Positions 1 to 6,133 of a DNA stretch of 7,463 nucleotides are shown here, piece after piece. Position 1 is the first letter of the stretch. Every line of letters starts with the position of its first letter. The notes beneath the pieces were generated by a model, which saw only the letters and a program-made list of their open reading frames with translations, ran no database searches and was not told where the DNA came from. A program made the translations under genes and the position numbers. This DNA is from Bryobacteraceae bacterium. GTDB taxonomy: Bacteria; Acidobacteriota; Terriglobia; Bryobacterales; Bryobacteraceae. Location of the stretch: the NCBI GenBank assembly GCA_019686145.1, contig JADGHK010000106.1, positions 1 to 7,463 of the forward strand, written 5' to 3'.

Positions 1-50
1 CCACAGTCGGGCCGGGGGGGCTTCGAGCGCTGGGATCCCGGAGGGATTAC

Positions 51-89
51 AAAAAAATACTGGACCAAACTGGTCGCCTTATGTATGAT
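51..89 (+). promoter_or_regulatory. Sigma70-like promoter with upstream A-tract for the uptake operon
   Basis: Seen: a run of seven A (51-57) lies directly upstream of a -35-like TGGACC (61-66, 4 of 6 matches to TTGACA). A 17-bp spacer and a -10-like TATGAT (84-89, 5 of 6 to TATAAT) follow. The A-tract could act as an UP element. Predicted transcription start is about 95-97, immediately before the inverted repeat at 98-118, so a repressor bound there would block initiation. A short inverted repeat (GACCA, 63-67, with TGGTC, 71-75) lies in the spacer. If this promoter is real, ATG codons at 85, 94 and probably 106 cannot start the first gene. Inferred from motif and spacing only. Confidence 0.5.
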
Positions 90-97
90 CGAAATGT

Positions 98-118
98 TAC
101 TGCAAATGATTTGCAGTA
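98..118. promoter_or_regulatory. Perfect inverted repeat, probable Fur-family operator
   Basis: Seen: arms TACTGCAAAT and ATTTGCAGTA are exact reverse complements around a single G at 108. The inner 15 bp (TGCAAAT, G, ATTTGCA) has the 7-1-7 form described for Fur-family sites (Fur TGATAATnATTATCA, Zur TCGTAATnATTACGA). It keeps the shared TG..AAT and ATT..CA positions. It also fits the TTGC-N5-GCAA style reported for the nickel regulator Nur (here TGCAA, ATGAT, TTGCA). It sits at the predicted transcription start of an operon for metal or tetrapyrrole uptake, where a metal-responsive repressor would be expected. Which metal is sensed (Fe, Zn, Ni, Mn) cannot be told from one site. Confidence 0.7.
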
Positions 119-142
119 GCGCTGCGACTCCTAAGACAAACG

Positions 143-235
143 GGGCCTGCCCGGCGAACTTTGGCGAAGCGACCGGCAGGCCCTTGGCGACAACCGTATC
201 ACAGTTGGCGACCGCCTCCCATTATAGGCGTCGCC
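143..235 (+). promoter_or_regulatory. Structured 5' leader with two strong hairpins, class unknown
   Basis: Seen: stem 1 pairs GGGCCTGCC (143-151) with GGCAGGCCC (175-183), nine perfect GC-rich pairs, with two more pairs possible past a bulged C152. Stem 2 pairs GGCGA (207-211) plus CGCCT (213-217) with AGGCG (226-230) plus TCGCC (231-235). That makes ten pairs with one bulged C212 and an 8-nt loop, CCCATTAT. TTGGCGA occurs at 161, 184 and 205. No U-tract follows either stem, so a simple intrinsic terminator is unlikely. The sequence lacks the conserved GCCACTG core of cobalamin riboswitches. I infer a structured untranslated leader that could tune translation of the leader ORF just downstream, but chance structure in GC-rich DNA is possible. 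Confidence 0.45.
161..211 (+). repeat. Three direct repeats of TTGGCGA
   Basis: Exact heptamers TTGGCGA start at 161, 184 and 205, so the steps are 23 and 21 bp, about two helical turns each. They lie inside the structured leader. The third copy contributes its GGCGA to the second hairpin stem, and the first lies in the loop of the first hairpin. They could be protein-binding repeats at DNA or RNA level, or simply a by-product of the stems. Confidence 0.4.
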
Positions 236-247
236 GCGTTCAAAGAC

Positions 248-253
248 AGGAGG
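248..253 (+). promoter_or_regulatory. Consensus ribosome binding site AGGAGG of the leader ORF
   Basis: AGGAGG ends 6 nt before an ATG at 260. It is the first good Shine-Dalgarno downstream of the promoter. It serves the 10-codon leader ORF and not the long open frame beginning at 85, which is in a different frame. This site helps decide that the first real gene begins at 289 by translational coupling. Confidence 0.6.
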
Positions 254-259
254 ACGTCT

Positions 260-292
260 ATGCTCTCTCCGCTTTGGTGCTTGAGAGTATGA
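260..292 (+). CDS. Candidate 10-aa leader peptide
   Basis: A short frame opens at ATG 260 behind a consensus AGGAGG and reads MLSPLWCLRV, then TGA at 290-292. Its stop overlaps the ATG at 289-291 of the next gene as ATGA. The same junction type is used later in this operon at 516-519 and 3761-3764. The peptide has no run of a single amino acid that would suggest classical amino-acid attenuation, although one Trp and one Cys codon are adjacent. Its likely job is to load ribosomes and couple translation to the downstream Cys-rich gene, whose own Shine-Dalgarno is weak. No homologue is recognised, and it may be too short to be conserved at protein level. Confidence 0.4.
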   Translation: MLSPLWCLRV

Positions 293-519
293 GCCGGGAA
301 TCGTGTCTCCTGGCGGAGATCCCGGACTTCGGATGTGTCTACGACTGCGGCGAGTGCGGCTGCATTCACGTAAGGGTGGGGCCGCTTAGCGTCAGGTTCT
401 CGCCGCAAGCCTACATGCAGCTTGTCGCGCTGATTCATACCAGCGCGGCGAACTTTGAGACGTGGCTGCACGAACGGCAAGATGCGCCGGAAGCGTGCGA
501 AGAGGGAGGTGACGCATGA
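289..519 (+). CDS. Small Cys/His-rich protein, first gene of the uptake operon
   Basis: A 76-aa soluble protein with no signal peptide or membrane segment. Residues 16-27 carry C16, C20, C23, C25 and H27 in a CxxCxCxH pattern (C20-G-E-C23-G-C25-I-H27), which looks able to bind metal. A predicted beta segment (HVRVGPLSVRFSP, 27-39) and an amphipathic helix (40-62) follow. I half-recognise this as a class of short hypothetical proteins seen beside TonB receptors, but cannot name the family or give a function. The start is uncertain. The frame is open back to ATG 85, but that ATG lies in the predicted -10, has no Shine-Dalgarno, and the extension covers the operator and hairpins. ATG 289 overlaps the leader stop as ATGA. 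The stop overlaps the receptor start at 516, also as ATGA. Possible roles are a metal sensor, chaperone or regulator of the uptake genes. Confidence 0.6.
   Translation: MSRESCLLAEIPDFGCVYDCGECGCIHVRVGPLSVRFSPQAYMQLVALIHTSAANFETWLHERQDAPEACEEGGDA
505..512 (+). promoter_or_regulatory. Near-perfect ribosome binding site of the first receptor
   Basis: GGAGGTGA, fully complementary to the 16S rRNA 3' end, lies 3 nt before ATG 516 (5 nt counted from the GGAGGT core). It lies within the last codons of the small Cys-rich gene. It fixes the receptor start at 516 and suggests high translation despite the coupled ATGA junction. Confidence 0.8.
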
Positions 520-2729
520 AACAGGCATTTCTTGTGCTCATGCTGCTGGCGGCCAGATCGGGGAGCGCGGCGCCAGCCGAGGGGCGCGTGGTTGATCTGC
601 AGGATCTTCCTGTACTCGGCGTGCGCGTCGTGGTCAGCGATTCTTCCGGCCGGATTGTTTGTGCGACAACGACCGCGGCTGATGGGACCTGGTCCTGTCC
701 GGAGGCAAGGTCCATGCCGCTCCTCGTGACGGTTACCGGCGAGCAGTGGGAGCGCGCCCTTGTGCGGATAGACTCTACAGGCCGGCCGGCTGTCATTCGT
801 TTGCGTCCCGCGGCACTGCTGCAGACGGTGGTTGTCTCGGGCTCCCGCACCGAGGAGCTACAGGATGAGTCGGCGCAGCGTGTAGAAGCCGTCCCGCGCA
901 GGCGGATTCTCGCGACGGGATACGAGCGTGTAAGCGACGTGCTGGCAGAGATACCAGGCGTGGTTACGCGACGAGGCGGCAACGCCACGGTTGCAGGTGA
1001 ACAAATTCAGGGAATCGAATCCCGTCAGGTTGCGATTCTGCAAGACGGGCTGCCGGTGCCCGGCGCACGGGGCGTGAAGAGCGGCGTGGTGAATCTGCAC
1101 CGCCAGGGCACATCGTCGCTGCAACAGATTGAAGTGGCCAAGGGAGCCGGCTCGGCGCTGTATGGAACAGATGCAATCGGAGGCGTCATCAACCTGATCT
1201 CCCGAGAGCCTTCCCATCCGTTTGAGGTCGAAGCAAATGTCTCCGGCGGAAACATGGGGCTCTTTGGCGCGGACGGATCGGTAGGTGGCCGGTTCGGCAA
1301 CCTCTCCGTTCTTGCGAGTGGCGGAACTCACCGGATGGATGGCTACAGGCTGGTGGCCTCGAGTCCTGCGCACGTCGGGCCCGACTGGAACCGGCAGGAC
1401 GGCTCCTTGCGCTTGCGGTGGGCGCTCGATCCAAAGCTGTTCCTCAGCGTGGGGGCCAACGGGTATCACAACCATGAAGAGGCCGTGAATCTGACGGAGC
1501 AGGGCAATGCTCGAGGCGTGTTGAATGACAGCACGCAGGCCTATTCGCTTACCTTCGACTACGTACCACTGCCGTCGCTCACTGCGCAGGCGCGGCTATA
1601 TCGCGCTCGCTATGACGAGAATTCGCTGACCACGCTGTTGCAAGGAAATCTCCCGCCATCGCCGGCAAACCTGAATCAGCTTTACCAGCGCATTGATTCG
1701 ACGCTGGGCTACAGCCGTGCCGGGCATGTCGTGCAGGCTGGAGCAGAGTGGGCGCAGGACAACTATCGCGGCGCAAACCGTCTCCTGGGGGATAACGCAG
1801 GGCAGCAGATCACGCTGACAGACGGTTGGGTGCAGGATCGGTGGGCCATTAGCCGGCGCGCCACGATCACCGCTGGCGGACGCATCAGCGGGCATTCTGT
1901 CTATGGCGTCAATGCAGTGCCTAAGGCAGGGTTGGTGGTCCGGGCGACAGAACGCCTGTTGCTGCGCGCCTCCTACGGACACGGATTTCGCGCGCCAGAT
2001 CTCGGTCAGTTGTACTACCGGTTCGCGAACCCGACGAACTTCTACCAGGTGATCGGGAATCCAACGCTGCGGCCTGAGACGTCGCGCAGTATCCAGGCAG
2101 GCGCGGGATGGCGCGGGAACCGGTGGAGGGCGAACCTGACCCTGTTTCACAACCGTGTGCGGGGCCTGATCGATTCTACGTTCATTGGAACGCCTCGCAC
2201 GCCCACGGAAGCGGCCGCGCTCCTCGCTCAATACGGAGTGCCGGCATACTACAACCCGATCCTCAACCGGCCACTGTACCTCTATCAGAATCTCTCGCGC
2301 GTGCTGACACGTGGCGCCGAGATCGACGGAGAGGTTCTGCTTGCCCAAAACTGGCGGGTGCGCGGCGCCTACACGTTCCTTGATGCGAGAGACGAAGCGA
2401 CGCGCCTGCGTCTTGCCCAGCGGCACCGGCACCAGGGCTTTATCGGGACTGAATATACGCTCCCGCGCTGGGGCGTCAGCGCGAATCTGCGGGGTACATT
2501 CTACAGCCGCTGGCTGCTCAATGCCGCCTCGGGAACCAGCGCATACGGATACCGCATTTGGGATCTCTACCTCTCGAAACAATTCAGAGGGCTGACTGCA
2601 TATGCGTCCATTGACAACCTCTTTGATTCGGTAGATCGCAAGCTTCGAGAGACGCCGCCCACGTTCGACCGGCCGGATTTCGGGCGCAGCTTCCGAATTG
2701 GGATGCGATGGAACTTTCCGAGGGAGTGA
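516..2729 (+). CDS. TonB-dependent outer-membrane receptor, BtuB/CirA-like
   Basis: A 737-aa outer-membrane beta-barrel that imports a ligand into the periplasm using TonB-ExbBD energy. In order: a short signal peptide (about 1-19, ending SGSAA), a carboxypeptidase-regulatory-like domain (about 21-97) with Cys49 and Cys61 that could pair, a TonB-box-like stretch LQTVVVSGSR (102-111), a plug (about 112-230) ending in the typical YGTDAIGGVINLI, and a barrel to the C-terminus. FRAP (491-494) and NPTLRPE (515-521) are the paired boxes seen in BtuB-, CirA- and heme-type receptors. The region between them lacks the His that heme receptors of the HemR type usually have, so heme is not assured. It starts in an ATGA overlap behind a near-perfect Shine-Dalgarno and ends 3 nt before the chelatase gene. 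Substrate unknown: cobalamin, catechol siderophore or other metal chelate are all possible. Confidence 0.9.
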   Translation: MKQAFLVLMLLAARSGSAAPAEGRVVDLQDLPVLGVRVVVSDSSGRIVCATTTAADGTWSCPEARSMPLLVTVTGEQWERALVRIDSTGRPAVIRLRPAALLQTVVVSGSRTEELQDESAQRVEAVPRRRILATGYERVSDVLAEIPGVVTRRGGNATVAGEQIQGIESRQVAILQDGLPVPGARGVKSGVVNLHRQGTSSLQQIEVAKGAGSALYGTDAIGGVINLISREPSHPFEVEANVSGGNMGLFGADGSVGGRFGNLSVLASGGTHRMDGYRLVASSPAHVGPDWNRQDGSLRLRWALDPKLFLSVGANGYHNHEEAVNLTEQGNARGVLNDSTQAYSLTFDYVPLPSLTAQARLYRARYDENSLTTLLQGNLPPSPANLNQLYQRIDSTLGYSRAGHVVQAGAEWAQDNYRGANRLLGDNAGQQITLTDGWVQDRWAISRRATITAGGRISGHSVYGVNAVPKAGLVVRATERLLLRASYGHGFRAPDLGQLYYRFANPTNFYQVIGNPTLRPETSRSIQAGAGWRGNRWRANLTLFHNRVRGLIDSTFIGTPRTPTEAAALLAQYGVPAYYNPILNRPLYLYQNLSRVLTRGAEIDGEVLLAQNWRVRGAYTFLDARDEATRLRLAQRHRHQGFIGTEYTLPRWGVSANLRGTFYSRWLLNAASGTSAYGYRIWDLYLSKQFRGLTAYASIDNLFDSVDRKLRETPPTFDRPDFGRSFRIGMRWNFPRE

Positions 2730-2732
2730 ACG

Positions 2733-3764
2733 ATGATGACAGCGAACAGAATCCAGCGCAGAACATTTCTCATGATGCCCTTGGCGGCGGCCGGGCTGTG
2801 CGCCGCCCCCGATCCTGCAGCTCCTTCTCGGACCGGCGTTCTTCTGCTTGCGCACGGAGGCCGGCTGGCGAGCTGGGACCAGGAAGTGAACCGGATCGCT
2901 GCGGAGGTGGACCGCACGTATCCAGCTGAAGTGGCATTCGGGATGGCGGCGCGCGCTAATATTCAGGCTGCCATCGACCGCCTCATTGCAAGACGGATCT
3001 CACGCATCGTTGCAGTCCCGCTGTTCATTTCGTCGCACAGTTCGGTCATTCGTTCGACCGAATGGCTGCTCGGGCTGCGGTCTGAAATGCCGGCGGAGTA
3101 CAAGCTCTTTGCATCCATGTCGCACGGACACGGAGCGCATGGAGCACACGGCCATCATGCCCTGAGCGATGATGCGCTAAAGCCGGTGAAGGTGGATGTC
3201 CCGGTTACGATGACCTCGGCCATCAACCGCCATCCGATTGCTGCCGACATCCTAATGGACCGAGCCCGCGAAATCAGCCGGGACCCTTCAAAGGAAGTGG
3301 TCGTGCTGGTTGCGCATGGACCCAACTCAGACGATGACAACGCGAAGTGGCTTGAGGATCTGGCGGCCCTTGCAGATCGAATGCAGGAGCGAACGAAGTT
3401 CGCGCGAATCGACTACCTGACGGTGCGCGATGATGCGAAAGCCGAAGTGCGCGAGAAAGCCAAAGCTGAGTTCCGTGCCCTAGTGGAAAAGGCGATGCGG
3501 GAAGGCCACCATGCTCTGATTGTTCCGGTGCTGCTGTCCTACGGGGGCATTGAAGAAGGAATCCGTAAGCGCCTCGAAGGGCTCGAATTCACCATGGCTA
3601 CGCAAGCACTGCTGCCGGATACGCGCATCGCGACCTGGGTGCTCGAATCCGTCCGGCCGCATGTGCAGGGAACCTCCCGGCAACTTCCCAACGAAGCCCC
3701 GGCCGCGTGCGTGCGGCTTCGAAAACGGTTCGTCGCACGAGCAGATCAGGAAATTGCCGAATGA
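2733..3764 (+). CDS. Exported CbiX/SirB-like chelatase with Tat signal and His-rich loop
   Basis: A 343-aa two-lobed class II chelatase-fold protein related to sirohydrochlorin cobalto/ferrochelatases. Unlike the cytoplasmic enzymes it begins with a twin-arginine signal (QRRTFLM at 8-14, hydrophobic stretch, cleavage near residue 24-25), so it should act in the periplasm. Lobe 1 has LLLAHGG (His41) and, after VPLFISS, His102, the pair expected to bind metal. Lobe 2 has VAHGP (His195), but the second His position is occupied by Tyr270/Gly271 (LLSYGG). A loop at 131-142 carries six His (SHGHGAHGAHGHH), likely binding metal. A basic tail of about 30 residues follows. It sits between two TonB receptors, with a 3-nt gap before and an ATGA overlap after, so it probably handles what they import. 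ATG 2733 follows AGGGAG by 6 nt. ATG 2736 is possible. Inferred role: inserting, removing or buffering metal on an imported tetrapyrrole or chelate. A cobalamin-synthesis role is less likely given export. Confidence 0.8.
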   Translation: MMTANRIQRRTFLMMPLAAAGLCAAPDPAAPSRTGVLLLAHGGRLASWDQEVNRIAAEVDRTYPAEVAFGMAARANIQAAIDRLIARRISRIVAVPLFISSHSSVIRSTEWLLGLRSEMPAEYKLFASMSHGHGAHGAHGHHALSDDALKPVKVDVPVTMTSAINRHPIAADILMDRAREISRDPSKEVVVLVAHGPNSDDDNAKWLEDLAALADRMQERTKFARIDYLTVRDDAKAEVREKAKAEFRALVEKAMREGHHALIVPVLLSYGGIEEGIRKRLEGLEFTMATQALLPDTRIATWVLESVRPHVQGTSRQLPNEAPAACVRLRKRFVARADQEIAE

Positions 3765-6103
3765 TAAGGAGAGTTTTGTCAATCCGATTGTCTTGGGCCA
3801 TGGTGTGCTTTGCGGGCGCGCTTTTCGCCCCTGTCATGGCGCAGCAAGCCCCTGCGATTCTATCTGGCCGCGTGGTGGATCCTAGCGAGGCAGTCGTGCC
3901 AAGTGCCTCTGTGGCCGTCACTGGGCGGCAGGGCCAGTCGAAGAAGACTGTAACCAGCGCGGATGGAAGCTTTCAGTTTGAGGATCTGGACGCGGGCACG
4001 TGGGAGCTCCGCGTGAGCCGGGAAGAATTCGGGGAACAAACCCGGTCCGTTGTCCTTCTGCCGGGACAAACCGTCGAGCTGACGATCACCTTGCATCCTC
4101 GTTCTGTCTCTCAATCTGTGAACGTCGTCGAATCGGCGGATTCGGTTTCGGGATCTGTCACAAAGATGGACGTTCCTCTGCTTCAAATCCCCCAGGCAAT
4201 CACTGTGATCGACCGCGTACAGCTGGAGGAGCAGGCGCCGCTTACACTGCAGGAGGCGCTGCGGTATACGTCGGGGATTTCGACCGACACCTATGGAATT
4301 GATGCACGCGGCGACTGGGCGGTCGTGCGCGGTGGTGAGGACTGGGGCCAGTACCTGAACGGTCTTCGAATGCTGTTCTGGTACAACAGCTACACTCGGC
4401 CTGATCCATATGCTCTCGAACGTATCGAGGTGATGCGCGGGCCGTCTTCCGTGTTGTTCGGCCAGAGCGGCTTCGGCGGGGTTATTAATCTCATATCGAA
4501 GCGGCCGCTCGAGCGCCATCACCGGGAGATTCAGGTACAGCTCGGCAGCTTTCGACGCCGTCAGGTGGCGGTCGACGTCACAGGTCCGATCGATCGCGAC
4601 TCAAAGTGGCTGTATCGCTTTATCGGCTTAGGACGCGACAGCAACACGCAGGTAAAGCATGTCCCCAACGACCGTCTCCTGGTTGCTCCATCGCTCACGT
4701 GGCGGCCGAAGGCTACGACGTCCTTGACCATTTTGACGACCGTGCAAGAGGACCGCTCGGGTTCGACGATCGGATTCTTTCCCTGGCAGGGAACACTGTT
4801 CGACCATCCGCTGGGCCGAATTCCTACCGACACTCTCATCAGCGAACCCGGCTTCGACGAGTATCGGACGGACCAGGCCACAATCGGCTATCTGTTCCAG
4901 CACCAAATGAATTCACGCTGGACGCTGCGCCAGAACTTCAATTACACACAAGGCCACAACAGTTACCAGAGTATCTATACCGCCTTCGACCCGGTACCCA
5001 CGTTCAATGAAGACAATCGTACGGTCAACCGGGAGCTTTATATGAGCAAGCAGACCGCACGCAGCCCGGTGATCGATACGCAATCGGAGCTGCGCTTCGA
5101 GACCGGACTGATACGTCACACGCTGCTAACCGGAGTTGACTATCAAACATCATCCGTCAACCAAAGGATGGCTTTCGGCCCTCAACCGCCGATTGATGTC
5201 TTCAACCCGCAGTATGGCAACTATACAGTGCCTGCCCTCACGCTGATGCCGAAGCAAAGCCAGCGGCAAGTGGGTGTGTATGCGCAGGATCATGTCAACT
5301 TGGGCGAGAGGTGGTCGGCGACGTTCGGCATCCGCAAAGACTGGGCGAGGTCGGAGACAGAAGGCGATCCCGCAAGCAGAAATGACGATGGAGCAGTGAC
5401 GGGCCGCGCAGGGGTTGTATACAGCGCGGCTGCAGGAATTACGCCGTACTTCAATTACTCGCAGTCTTTCCAGCCCATGGCAGGCACGGACATCTTCAAC
5501 CGCCCTTACGATCCGATCCGAGGCAGGCAGATGGAGACAGGGGTGAGGTTCCATCCGGGCGCGGGCAATCATTTCATCTCGACCGCGCTATTCGATATCC
5601 GCGAGGAAAACCGGCTCACACCCGATCCTCAGAATCCCCTGAATCAGACACAGTTGGGTGAAGCACGCGTGCGGGGTCTGGAAATCGAGGGTCGGAGCAA
5701 GCTGCCGCGCAATGTAAACCTTCTGGTGAACTACAGCTTTCTGGACGCCCGCGTTTCGAAGAGCAACGGCCCGGATCAAGGCAAGCGTTTGCCCGTCGTG
5801 CCGAAGCATATCGCGTCGCTTTGGGGTGTGAAGTCGCTTCGTATAGACGGCTTGCCTGGAATGCTGACTGCGGGCGGAGGCATCCGCTACAACGGGCACT
5901 CATTCGGTGGGGACGACTTCATCCGCACGCCCGCCTACACGTTGTTCGACCTGATGGTCGCCTATGATTCCGGCAAGTGGCGTCTCGCCGTCAATGCAGC
6001 GAATGTGACCGACAAGGTGTATGTCGCCTCTTGTCTGGCGCGCGGAGACTGCTTCTACGGAGTCCGGCGGACGATCACGGCGACGATCGCCTACCGGTTC
6101 TAG
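3761..6103 (+). CDS. TonB-dependent siderophore-type receptor
   Basis: A 780-aa outer-membrane receptor resembling the FhuA/FpvA siderophore group. In order: a clear signal peptide (1-27, cleavage after APVMA), a carboxypeptidase-regulatory-like domain (about 31-113, SGRVVDPSEAVVPSASV), a plug (about 130-250) with the group's IPQAITVID, RGG and MRGPSSVLFGQSGFGGVINL elements, then a barrel ending in the usual terminal Phe (IAYRF). Cys758 and Cys764 lie just before YGVRRT, a C-terminal disulfide arrangement common in ferrichrome-type receptors. ATG 3761 is chosen because it begins the signal peptide, overlaps the chelatase stop as ATGA, and has AGGA at 3748-3751. An in-frame TTG at 3776 behind AAGGAG (3766-3771) is an alternative that also leaves a good signal peptide. 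An upstream in-frame ATG at 3707 only adds residues inside the chelatase gene. It is the last gene of the coupled operon. The siderophore is unknown. Confidence 0.92.
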   Translation: MIRRVLSIRLSWAMVCFAGALFAPVMAQQAPAILSGRVVDPSEAVVPSASVAVTGRQGQSKKTVTSADGSFQFEDLDAGTWELRVSREEFGEQTRSVVLLPGQTVELTITLHPRSVSQSVNVVESADSVSGSVTKMDVPLLQIPQAITVIDRVQLEEQAPLTLQEALRYTSGISTDTYGIDARGDWAVVRGGEDWGQYLNGLRMLFWYNSYTRPDPYALERIEVMRGPSSVLFGQSGFGGVINLISKRPLERHHREIQVQLGSFRRRQVAVDVTGPIDRDSKWLYRFIGLGRDSNTQVKHVPNDRLLVAPSLTWRPKATTSLTILTTVQEDRSGSTIGFFPWQGTLFDHPLGRIPTDTLISEPGFDEYRTDQATIGYLFQHQMNSRWTLRQNFNYTQGHNSYQSIYTAFDPVPTFNEDNRTVNRELYMSKQTARSPVIDTQSELRFETGLIRHTLLTGVDYQTSSVNQRMAFGPQPPIDVFNPQYGNYTVPALTLMPKQSQRQVGVYAQDHVNLGERWSATFGIRKDWARSETEGDPASRNDDGAVTGRAGVVYSAAAGITPYFNYSQSFQPMAGTDIFNRPYDPIRGRQMETGVRFHPGAGNHFISTALFDIREENRLTPDPQNPLNQTQLGEARVRGLEIEGRSKLPRNVNLLVNYSFLDARVSKSNGPDQGKRLPVVPKHIASLWGVKSLRIDGLPGMLTAGGGIRYNGHSFGGDDFIRTPAYTLFDLMVAYDSGKWRLAVNAANVTDKVYVASCLARGDCFYGVRRTITATIAYRF

Positions 6104-6133
6104 CGCCTGCGACAGATGTAAAACCTGCGGGCG

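Noticed and set aside
30..57. Intrinsic terminator from an upstream gene (TCCC-GGA-GGGA stem)
   Set aside because: The stem is only 4 bp. On the plus strand it is followed by A residues and not T, and on the minus strand the T-run precedes the stem.
120..260. Cobalamin riboswitch
   Set aside because: The context is tempting and a loose box-like end is present near 245-258. The conserved GCCACTG and GGTGnnAnTCC elements are not found, so it cannot be called.
85..519. 144-aa version of the first gene starting at ATG 85
   Set aside because: The start lies in the predicted -10 box and has no Shine-Dalgarno. The extra 68 residues cover an operator palindrome, two hairpins and repeats, and look unlike a protein domain. 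ATG 289 with ATGA coupling fits better, although the frame is open.
392..988. 198-codon open frame on the minus strand
   Set aside because: It is rich in Arg, Ser and Thr without domain features and is antisense to the receptor's signal peptide and N-terminal domains. It is a shadow frame.
1596..2855. 419-codon open frame on the minus strand
   Set aside because: It lies opposite the first receptor and runs into the chelatase gene. It has no recognisable domain and is explained by third-position GC bias in the real genes.
3707..3763. Upstream start of the second receptor at ATG 3707
   Set aside because: It would put 18 basic residues before an otherwise standard signal peptide and has no suitable Shine-Dalgarno. 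ATG 3761 gives the normal start and an ATGA junction.
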